Source: Rubrobacter sp. (GTDB taxonomy: Bacteria > Actinomycetota > Rubrobacteria > Rubrobacterales > Rubrobacteraceae). From it: 5,735 nt of DNA. Of the stretch, positions 1-5,735 are shown in pieces; the stretch's first letter is position 1, and each line of letters starts with the position of its first letter. The stretch covers positions 1 through 5,735 of the forward strand of contig JACDAR010000277.1 of the NCBI GenBank assembly GCA_013695335.1, written 5' to 3'. The position numbers and the translations under genes were made by a program. Below the pieces are notes generated by a model. That model worked only from the letters and a program-made list of their open reading frames with translations, was not told the origin of the DNA and searched no databases.

Positions 1-1
1 C

Positions 2-1567
2 AGCATGATGGAGAAACGCTTGCGAGTCGCCAAGCGCCTGCTCAAGCCGGACGGCGTCTTAATCGTCACCATCGACGAGCACGAGGTTCACCACCTCGGG
101 ATGCTGCTAGAGAAGCTGTATCCTGAGGTTTACCGGCAGATGGTCACCATCGTGATAAATCCGAAAGGAGTCACTCAGGGACGTTTCTCGCGAGTCGAGG
201 AATACGCGCTCTTCGTGTTCATGCCCGGAGCTACCGTCACCGGTCGCGGCGACGATTTGCTCACTCCTGGCATCGAAAAAGAGAACGAGGAGCCCCTCAA
301 CGTAGACGAAAAGCAGCGCCCCCGGTGGAAAGGCTTGCTCCGGTCGGGTTCGGACGCCCGCAGGCAGGATCGCGAGGACATGTTTTACCCGGTTCTCATT
401 GATCCTGAGCGCCAAGCGGTCGTTGGCACTGGGGAACCTTTGCCTCTCGAACAGGAGCCTAACTTCGAGTCGAAGATAGGCGGCCTTGCTTGCGCGTGGC
501 CGGTACGAAGAGACGAGTCGCTCGGACGATGGGCGGTTGGGCCCACGACCCTCCGGTCGCTGATCGAGAAAGGCTACGTCGCCGTCGGCGGCTATGACCA
601 CAAGCGCAAGACCTGGGCCATCAGCTATCTCAGCAAGGAGCCGCGCGAGCAGATCGATGCGGGACTTCTCGAAGTCCTCTCGTACGACGAAGACCGCAAC
701 GTGGTCGATGTTGCTTACACGGACGTGGCTAAAAGGCGTCTAAAGAGCGTCTGGCACCGCACGCGCCACGATGCGGGGGTCGGCGGAAGCGACGTGCTGC
801 AAGCGATCTTCGGTAGCCGGGTCTTTCCTTTCCCCAAATCGGTCTATGCCGTAGCCGACTGCCTTTCGGCGGTTTTGCGTGATCGTCCCAACGCACTCGT
901 CGTTGACGCCTTTGCGGGATCCGGCACCACTTTGCACGCCACCTGTCTGCTGAACGCCGAGGACGACGGCGACCGGAGGTGCATCTTGGTCACGAACAAC
1001 GAGGTCGAAGACGCCACGGCCAAGGAACTCAATAAGGACGGCTTCTATCGAGGCTCTTCGAAGTACGAGGCGCAAGGCGTCTTCGAGCGGGTTGCCCGAC
1101 CGAGATGTGAGGCGGTCGTTACTGGCAAGCGACGGGACGGAACGCCCATACCGGGTAAGCATCTCGGCGGTAGACTTTTTGCGGAGGGCTTCCTGGAGAA
1201 CGTCGAGTTCTACGCGCTCGATTACCTCGACCCGGACGAGGTGGATCTCGGCCTCCAGTTCGAGGCCATTCTTCCGGCATTGTGGATGGCCGCCGGGGGC
1301 GTCGGCGACCGTGAGAAACCCGAAGAGGGACAGGGCTACTCGATGCCGGAGGGCTCCACCTACGGCGTGTTGTTCAAGGAGTCCCGGTTCCGCCACTTCA
1401 GGGAGGCGCTGGAGAAGCTACCGGAGGTGACGCACGTCTGGCTGGTGACGGACTCCGAGGAGGCTTACGCGGAGATGCGCTCGGCGCTTCCGGGCCGGCT
1501 GTTGGTTTCGATGCTGTACCGGGATTATCTGCGGAACTTTCGGATCAACACGGAGCGTAACCTGTGA
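2..1567 (+). CDS. mod: Type III-style (Mod) site-specific DNA methyltransferase, 5'-truncated by window edge
   Basis: This is the C-terminal part of a beta-class amino-methyltransferase that transfers a methyl group from S-adenosylmethionine to adenine (or cytosine N4) in a specific DNA site. The frame is open to the left edge, and the ATG codons at 5 and 8 fall inside the conserved stretch MEKRLRVAKRLLKPDGVLIV, so the true start and the catalytic DPPY motif must lie upstream. Counting from the Met at base 5, KPDGVLIVTIDEHE (residues 14-27) and the NPKGVTQGRFSRVEEY block (52-67) are typical of Mod subunits. The variable stretch at about 75-250 is the likely target-recognition region. FPFPKSVYAV (274-283) fits motif X, and DAFAGSGTT (301-309) is the SAM-binding motif I, followed by CILVTNNEV (326-334). 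Catalytic motif first and SAM motif late is the beta-class order. A C-terminal domain of about 150 residues follows. The gene overlaps the helicase gene by four bases. The family is clear; the target base and site cannot be read from sequence. Confidence 0.93.
   Translation, partial: SMMEKRLRVAKRLLKPDGVLIVTIDEHEVHHLGMLLEKLYPEVYRQMVTIVINPKGVTQGRFSRVEEYALFVFMPGATVTGRGDDLLTPGIEKENEEPLNVDEKQRPRWKGLLRSGSDARRQDREDMFYPVLIDPERQAVVGTGEPLPLEQEPNFESKIGGLACAWPVRRDESLGRWAVGPTTLRSLIEKGYVAVGGYDHKRKTWAISYLSKEPREQIDAGLLEVLSYDEDRNVVDVAYTDVAKRRLKSVWHRTRHDAGVGGSDVLQAIFGSRVFPFPKSVYAVADCLSAVLRDRPNALVVDAFAGSGTTLHATCLLNAEDDGDRRCILVTNNEVEDATAKELNKDGFYRGSSKYEAQGVFERVARPRCEAVVTGKRRDGTPIPGKHLGGRLFAEGFLENVEFYALDYLDPDEVDLGLQFEAILPALWMAAGGVGDREKPEEGQGYSMPEGSTYGVLFKESRFRHFREALEKLPEVTHVWLVTDSEEAYAEMRSALPGRLLVSMLYRDYLRNFRINTERNL
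1552..1555 (+). promoter_or_regulatory. Shine-Dalgarno (GGAG) for the Res-like gene
   Basis: GGAG lies inside the end of the methyltransferase gene, eight bases before a GTG codon at 1564. It supports GTG as the start of the next gene. That start also matches the usual N-terminus of the family (MKL-LKDFQ-DAV). The GTGA overlap of start and stop suggests translational coupling of the two subunits. Confidence 0.7.
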
Positions 1568-4044
1568 AACTGATACTCAAAGACTTCCAGGACGACGCGG
1601 TAGCGGATCTCGCGCAGAAGCTTCGGCGCGCGGCGAGGGACGCGAGGGAGGGCGAGATCCAGTCCGTCGCGCTCTCGTCTCCGACCGGCTCGGGCAAGAC
1701 AGTGATGGCCGCTGCCGCTATAGAGACACTACTGCAAGGCGACGACAGGTACGGTCCCAACCCCGATGCCACGTTCCTCTGGATCACCGACCAGCCAGAG
1801 TTGAACGAGCAGACCCGGCGCAAGATGCTTGAGGCATCCTCGGCGCTCGGGCCGTCGAACGTCGTGGTGATCGACTCGTCCTTCGACCAGGAGACCTTCT
1901 CTCCAGGCACGCTGTACTTCCTCAATACCCAGAAGCTCGGCAGAGGGAACAATCTGGTCACGCCGGGAGACAGCCGGACCTTCACACTCTGGGAGACGGT
2001 CACGAACACGGTCAACGCGCGGCCTGGCAGCTTCTACGTGTTCATAGATGAGGCGCACCGGGGGATGGCGGAGAGCGCAGCCAAGCAGAAAGAAGCGACG
2101 ACTATCATCCAGAAGTTCATCAAAGGCTCGCCGGGCGAGATCCCCGAAGTTCCGCTCGTCGCGGGGATCTCGGCGACCCTGGCGCGGTTTCAGAGGCTGA
2201 TCGAGGGAACGGGACGTACCGCTCGGTCGGTGGACGTCAGCCCGGAGGACGTTCGGAGCTCGGGGCTGCTCAAGGAGACCGTCACCTTCTTCCACCCGAG
2301 CGAGGGACAGCCGTCGGACATGACGATGCTCCGCGCCGCCGCCCGGTCGTGGCGAGACTTCTCCGGGCGCTGGAACGGCTACTGTCAGGTGGAGGACGAG
2401 TTGCCGATCCATCCGATCCTGGTCGTCCAGGTACAGGATGCCAGCGGCAAACAGATCTCGAAGACCAGCATAGCCGAGGCGATCAACGCCATAGAGGAGG
2501 AAGCCGGGCCTCTGGACAACGCCGCCTTCGCACACTCTTTTCAGGACGGCGGCCGGCTGGAGGTTGGCGGCCGGGAGTTGCGTTACCTCGCGCCGGCGGA
2601 CATCGAGGCAGACCCCGACGTTCAGGTGGTCTTCTTCAAGGCTGCCCTGAATACGGGCTGGGACTGTCCACGAGCGGAGGTCATGATGTCGTTCCGGCCC
2701 GCGAAGGATGAGACGCTCATCGCCCAACTCGTCGGCCGCATGGTACGCACGCCGCTGGCGCGCCGGATCGACTCCGACGAGTACCTGAATACCGTCGCCC
2801 TGTACTTGCCCCATTACGATGAGGCGGGCCTGACGAAGGTCGTGGATCGGCTCACCAAAGAAGACCCGTACACCCTTCCGCCCGTCAAGATCGAGAAGGG
2901 CGAGGACATGCTCACGCTCGACCGGGCCGGCGACGGCGACGAGGCGTTCGCTGCGCTCGAAAAATTGCCGTCCTACGTGGTGCCGAGACCTCGAAAGACG
3001 AGCGAGGTACGGCGGCTGATGAAGCTGTCTCGCCTGCTCGCGAACGACGACATAGATCCCGACGGACCGGAGAAGGCAACCGACGTGCTGCTCGGTGTCC
3101 TGCGGGCCGAACACGGCAGATTACAAGATACCGATCAATTCAGGAACGCCGTTGATGAGAAAGGGAAGTTGGAGATCAGGGCCGTCGAATGGCGTATGTG
3201 GACGGATCTTGGCGACGAAGCCGAAACCATCGAGTTGGATATCTCCGACGAGAACACCGACGATCTCTTCGACGCCGCCGGGCGGAAGCTGGGCGAGGGA
3301 CTGCACAAGGCGTGGTGGAAGGCAAGGGTGAAAGAGGAGCCCGAGGCCAGGAAGAAGGCCAAACTGGAGCTGTTCGCCCTCTGTAACGATCTCGCTGTGC
3401 TCAAGAAGATCGAGTCGACAGCCCAAGCGACCGTGCAGCAGTGGCTCAAGAATCACAACGCCGCGATAACCACTCTGACCGAGGCGAGCAAGCAAGCCTA
3501 CAACGAGATACGCAGGCTGGCCGCCGATCCGGAGCCAGCTCCCCTGGCATACCCCGGCACCATAGAAGGGAAGAGCGCCGAGAAGACCTGGCAAAAGCAC
3601 CTTTACGTTGATAAGGCGTCGCTGTTTCCGGCGAAGTTCAACAAGTGGGAGACGAAGGTCATCGAGACGGAGATCGCCCGCGAGGACGTGGTCGGGTGGC
3701 TTCGGAACCCGGAGCGGAAGGACTGGTCGTTGTGCGTACCGTACAGGCTTGGGGGAAGACAGCGTCCCCTCTACCCCGACTTCCTGGTCGTCCGGTCCAC
3801 CGCGAATGGCCTGGTGGTAGATCTGCTAGATCCGCACCTGTTGAGCCTCGAAGACGCCCCCGCAAAAGCGGCCGGTCTGGCCGACTATGCCGACAAGCAC
3901 TGGCCTGAATTCGGCCGGATCGAACTCATCATCGTGGAGAACGACGAAGTGAAGAGGCTGGATCTCACCGACGAGCAAACCCGCAACAAAGTCAAGGACG
4001 TTCAAGCGCACGGGCATCTTCGCCAGTTGTACGAGTCAGGGTGA
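1564..4044 (+). CDS. res: Type III restriction Res-like SF2 helicase with variant PD-(D/E)xK C-terminus
   Basis: This ATP-dependent DNA helicase/translocase of 826 residues is the Res-like partner of the upstream methyltransferase. The SF2 motifs appear in order: Walker A SSPTGSGKT (38-46, Lys45), Walker B/DEAH IDEAH (161-165), motif III SAT (203-205), motif V NTGWDCPRAE (363-372) and motif VI QLVGRMVRTP (388-397). Residues 480-660 are a largely helical, charged linker. The C-terminus (about 675-826) resembles the type III Res nuclease region, with YPDF (737-740) followed by a beta strand. Where E-x-K is expected the sequence reads VVDLLDPH (751-758), so Asp753 is followed by Leu755 rather than Lys. 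Cleavage activity is therefore uncertain; Lys768 in the next helix could be a migrated lysine, which is inference. The protein is shorter than classical Res subunits of about 970 residues. It starts at GTG, overlapping mod by GTGA. Helicase assignment is near certain; the restriction role is likely but unproven. Confidence 0.9.
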   Translation: MKLILKDFQDDAVADLAQKLRRAARDAREGEIQSVALSSPTGSGKTVMAAAAIETLLQGDDRYGPNPDATFLWITDQPELNEQTRRKMLEASSALGPSNVVVIDSSFDQETFSPGTLYFLNTQKLGRGNNLVTPGDSRTFTLWETVTNTVNARPGSFYVFIDEAHRGMAESAAKQKEATTIIQKFIKGSPGEIPEVPLVAGISATLARFQRLIEGTGRTARSVDVSPEDVRSSGLLKETVTFFHPSEGQPSDMTMLRAAARSWRDFSGRWNGYCQVEDELPIHPILVVQVQDASGKQISKTSIAEAINAIEEEAGPLDNAAFAHSFQDGGRLEVGGRELRYLAPADIEADPDVQVVFFKAALNTGWDCPRAEVMMSFRPAKDETLIAQLVGRMVRTPLARRIDSDEYLNTVALYLPHYDEAGLTKVVDRLTKEDPYTLPPVKIEKGEDMLTLDRAGDGDEAFAALEKLPSYVVPRPRKTSEVRRLMKLSRLLANDDIDPDGPEKATDVLLGVLRAEHGRLQDTDQFRNAVDEKGKLEIRAVEWRMWTDLGDEAETIELDISDENTDDLFDAAGRKLGEGLHKAWWKARVKEEPEARKKAKLELFALCNDLAVLKKIESTAQATVQQWLKNHNAAITTLTEASKQAYNEIRRLAADPEPAPLAYPGTIEGKSAEKTWQKHLYVDKASLFPAKFNKWETKVIETEIAREDVVGWLRNPERKDWSLCVPYRLGGRQRPLYPDFLVVRSTANGLVVDLLDPHLLSLEDAPAKAAGLADYADKHWPEFGRIELIIVENDEVKRLDLTDEQTRNKVKDVQAHGHLRQLYESG

Positions 4045-4112
4045 ACCAGATGCCTGCGATGAACTCAAACACTCCACCAATAGGGTCAAGCTTGTTTTAC
4101 ACAGCCAAGATT

Positions 4113-4116
4113 GGAG
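4113..4116 (+). promoter_or_regulatory. Shine-Dalgarno (GGAG) for the acyl-CoA dehydrogenase
   Basis: GGAG stands four bases before the ATG at 4121. The spacing is shorter than usual, but no better site is nearby and the start gives the expected N-terminus (FGLDKDQREIKE). The same four bases could pair with CTCC at 4072-4075, but the match is too short to claim regulation. Confidence 0.55.
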
Positions 4117-4120
4117 CTCT

Positions 4121-5317
4121 ATGAACTTCGGACTTGATAAGGATCAGCGTGAGATCAAAGAGCGGGCGGCCGAGTTCGCCGACCGGGCAGTGGCGCCGTA
4201 CGCGGCGGAGCTGGATCGGGAAGACCGGGTCCCGTTCGGGACGCTGGAGAAGCTGGCAGACGAGGGGTTCATGGGGTTGTGCGTGCCGGGGGAGTACGGC
4301 GGGGCGGCGGTGGACTTCCTCTCTTACTGCCTGCTGATAGAGGAGATCAGCCGCGCCGACGCGGGCGTTGGGGCGACGCTTGCGGTCCACACCAGCGCCG
4401 GAACGCTCCCGATCCTGGCCTACGGAACGGAGGATCAGAGATCCCGCTGGATACCGCCGCTCGCCAGTGGAAACAATCTCGGAAGCTTCGCGCTGACGGA
4501 GCCGAACACGGGATCAGACGCCGCCGCCATCGAGACGCGGGCCGAGCGGGTTGATGGCGGATACCGCATCTCCGGGCACAAGCAATGGGTCACCAACGGA
4601 CGTGCCGCAGGAACCATGATCCTGTTCGCCCGAGCTGTCGGCGGGGCCAACGAAGGCGTGACGGCCTTCATAGTTCCGATGGACGCGGAGGGTATTTCGT
4701 TCGGGAAGCACGCTGAGAAGATGGGCGTCATCTCAGCGACCACGGACGACGTGTTGCTGGATAACGTATTCGTTCCCGAGGAGGATGTGCTCGGGGAGGA
4801 AGGCAAGGGGCTGCGGGTGGCGCTCGGGACGCTTGACCCCGGCAGGATCGGGATCGCCGCCCAGGCCATAGGCATCGCGGAAGCAGCATTCCGGTACGCG
4901 GCTGGATATGCGGCGGAGCGAGAGACGTTCGGAAAACCAATCGCCGAGCATCAGGCCATCGCCTTCAAGCTGGCTGACATGCAGACGAAGATAAAGGCCG
5001 CACGCCTGCTCGTCCACGAGGCGGCATGGATGAAGGACGAGGGGATGCGCGTCACCGAGGCCGGAGCCCGCGCCAAGCTGTACGCATCCGAGGTAGCCAA
5101 CGAAGTGACGCACGAGGCGGTGCAGGTGCTCGGCGGGCGCGGTTACATGAAAGAGCATCCAGTCGAGCGTCACTACAGGGATGCGCGGGTCACGGAGATC
5201 TACGAGGGAACGAGCGAGATACAGCGGCTCGTGATCTCACGCGGCATCGTGCGCGAACACGCCGCATCCCTCGAAGCCCCGGGTGGTGTTGCGGCGACGC
5301 GACCGGTCGTTGGTTGA
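4121..5317 (+). CDS. Acyl-CoA dehydrogenase (short-chain/butyryl-CoA dehydrogenase type)
   Basis: This FAD enzyme oxidises acyl-CoA thioesters to trans-2-enoyl-CoA and passes electrons to electron-transfer flavoprotein, the first step of beta-oxidation and of some branched-chain amino-acid breakdown. At 398 residues it is slightly longer than the family's usual 380. An N-terminal helical domain (1-115) leads to signature ALTEPNTGSD (124-133) and the beta-barrel with KQWVTNG (154-160). The C-terminal helical domain has GRIGIAAQA (241-249), the FAD-contacting ERETFGKPI (266-274), QVLGGRGY (335-342) and YEGTSEIQR (361-369). Glu362 is in the catalytic-base position of the short-chain and medium-chain enzymes. 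A short Ala/Pro/Gly tail (381-398) extends past the core. It is cytosolic, with no signal peptide or membrane segment. No key residue is missing. It lies 76 bp after the helicase gene and is followed by a terminator at 5394-5427. The exact chain-length preference cannot be told from sequence. Confidence 0.95.
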   Translation: MNFGLDKDQREIKERAAEFADRAVAPYAAELDREDRVPFGTLEKLADEGFMGLCVPGEYGGAAVDFLSYCLLIEEISRADAGVGATLAVHTSAGTLPILAYGTEDQRSRWIPPLASGNNLGSFALTEPNTGSDAAAIETRAERVDGGYRISGHKQWVTNGRAAGTMILFARAVGGANEGVTAFIVPMDAEGISFGKHAEKMGVISATTDDVLLDNVFVPEEDVLGEEGKGLRVALGTLDPGRIGIAAQAIGIAEAAFRYAAGYAAERETFGKPIAEHQAIAFKLADMQTKIKAARLLVHEAAWMKDEGMRVTEAGARAKLYASEVANEVTHEAVQVLGGRGYMKEHPVERHYRDARVTEIYEGTSEIQRLVISRGIVREHAASLEAPGGVAATRPVVG

Positions 5318-5326
5318 ACCGCCGGA

Positions 5327-5354
5327 TTGAATAACGTTGCGCGGGATGTATACT
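5327..5354 (+). promoter_or_regulatory. Sigma-70-type promoter, probably for the DEAD-box helicase leader or a short RNA
   Basis: TTGAAT (5327-5332) is a 4/6 match to the -35 consensus. It is separated by 16 bases from TATACT (5349-5354), a 5/6 match to the -10 consensus. Transcription would begin near 5361. The site starts ten bases after the dehydrogenase stop codon. It is the best promoter-like pair seen between genes in this window. Its target is uncertain because a terminator follows within about 40 bp. Confidence 0.55.
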
Positions 5355-5393
5355 CGCTGTGCTGCGTAAAAGAGAAATACGTCCACGATTCTT

Positions 5394-5427
5394 GAGACGC
5401 CGGATGTTCGAATGGCGTCTCGTTTTT
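5394..5427 (+). terminator. Intrinsic (rho-independent) terminator
   Basis: GAGACGCC (5394-5401) and GGCGTCTC (5414-5421) form a perfect 8-bp stem around a 12-base loop, followed at once by G and five T (5423-5427). Read on the - strand, the stem is followed by AAGAATCG, not a T-run, so it acts on + strand transcripts. It would end the dehydrogenase transcript 77 bases after its stop codon. Because a promoter-like site lies upstream of it (5327-5354), it could also end or attenuate transcripts started there. Confidence 0.8.
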
Positions 5428-5510
5428 GTGTCATGTGATTGTCCCCTCCTACCGAGCGGTCGCCCACGACGTTTACTCCTTATGGTGGCGTGACTACAGT
5501 CGAACAGAGG

Positions 5511-5515
5511 AAGGA
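5511..5515 (+). promoter_or_regulatory. Shine-Dalgarno (AAGGA) choosing the DEAD-box start
   Basis: The purine-rich run AGAGGAAGGA (5506-5515) ends nine bases before ATG 5525. Further ATG codons in the same frame lie at 5531 and 5537. The spacing favours the first of the three. TCCTT at 5477-5481 is complementary to AAGGA and could partly mask it. Confidence 0.65.
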
Positions 5516-5524
5516 CAGAAGAAC

Positions 5525-5735
5525 ATGACGATGACTATGCCCGAGGCCACCCACGCCTCATTCGAGGATTTCCCCATATCAGGCAAGGTGCGAAAGGGCG
5601 TCGCAGCGCAGGGCTGGGAAATCCCAACCCCGATACAAGAACTCGCCATCCCCGCGCTGCTAGACGGGGAGGACGTCGTCGGGCTAGCGCAGACCGGGAG
5701 CGGCAAGACTGCCGCTTTCGCCATACCCCTGATCG
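5525..5735 (+). CDS. DEAD-box ATP-dependent RNA helicase, N-terminal fragment (cut by right edge)
   Basis: The first 70 residues of an RNA helicase of the RhlE/DeaD/CshA group are present. Such proteins unwind short RNA duplexes in ribosome assembly, mRNA decay and cold adaptation. The Q motif is visible: an upstream aromatic and SFEDFPIS (12-19), then GWEIPTPIQ (30-38) with Gln38, which contacts adenine. Motif I (Walker A) follows as AQTGSGKT (55-62), with Lys61 binding ATP phosphate, and then AAFAIPLI. The short N-terminal extension (MTMTMPEATHA) is not conserved in the family. The DEAD box and the C-terminal RecA domain lie beyond the window, so the subfamily cannot be fixed. It has a strong ribosome binding site and is preceded by a leader of about 164 nt if the promoter at 5327-5354 serves it. 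Confidence 0.93.
   Translation, partial: MTMTMPEATHASFEDFPISGKVRKGVAAQGWEIPTPIQELAIPALLDGEDVVGLAQTGSGKTAAFAIPLI

Noticed and set aside
107..601. - strand open frame of 164 codons opposite the methyltransferase
   Set aside because: It lies fully inside conserved Mod coding sequence, has no recognisable motif, and high GC makes such frames common.
1729..3114. Long - strand open frame of 461 codons opposite the helicase gene
   Set aside because: It is a shadow of the + strand gene. Its translation is rich in Arg, Leu and Gly with no recognisable domain, whereas the + strand has all SF2 helicase motifs.
4072..4116. CTCCACCAAT / ATTGGAG inverted repeat before the dehydrogenase
   Set aside because: The match needs a three-base bulge and spans a long loop, so it is likely chance.
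4092..4120. TTGTTT (4092-4097) as a -35 box for the dehydrogenase
   Set aside because: A -10 box at the right distance would fall on the ribosome binding site and start codon, and no TATAAT-like sequence is there.
5237..5467. - strand open frame of 76 codons across the dehydrogenase end and intergenic region
   Set aside because: It overlaps the dehydrogenase C-terminus, the promoter and the terminator, and shows no domain.
5404..5493. Small + strand open frame of 29 codons starting in the terminator loop and ending before the helicase ribosome binding site
   Set aside because: There is no Shine-Dalgarno before its ATG, it runs through the terminator stem and T-run, and the peptide has no leader-peptide signature. 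It is kept only as a remote possibility.

Overview
The window is a dense, high-GC stretch with every recognisable gene on the + strand. It looks like chromosomal DNA of a high-GC bacterium, probably an actinobacterium. All the genes use ATA for isoleucine freely, including the core metabolic and helicase genes (for example 3 of the 6 complete Ile codons in the partial DEAD-box gene). That is unlike Streptomyces or Mycobacterium and would fit a deep-branching lineage such as Rubrobacter. The lineage guess is an inference from codon use and general protein style, not an identification.

The left part (1-4044) is a two-gene DNA modification/restriction module of type III style. The first gene is the C-terminal part of a Mod-type beta-class DNA methyltransferase, whose beginning lies outside the window. 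It overlaps by four bases (GTGA) with a gene for a Res-like SF2 helicase of 826 residues. The helicase motifs are complete. The C-terminal region still has the layout of a PD-(D/E)xK nuclease domain, but the expected lysine is replaced by leucine. The pair may therefore be a variant or non-cleaving relative of type III restriction-modification.

A 76-bp gap (4045-4120), with no promoter or terminator I can support, separates this module from a complete acyl-CoA dehydrogenase gene (4121-5317). That enzyme is of the short-chain/butyryl-CoA dehydrogenase type and is an ordinary fatty-acid or amino-acid catabolism enzyme with no evident link to the defence module.

The 207-bp intergenic region 5318-5524 holds a good sigma-70-type promoter (TTGAAT, 16 nt, TATACT). 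About 40 bp further on is an intrinsic terminator with a perfect 8-bp stem and a T-run, followed by about 97 nt of leader. The last gene, cut by the right edge, is the start of a DEAD-box ATP-dependent RNA helicase. Because the terminator lies downstream of the promoter and inside the presumed helicase leader, this region may be an attenuated leader or may encode a short RNA. It is the most interesting regulatory feature here. No tRNA, rRNA, CRISPR array, insertion sequence or attachment site is visible.
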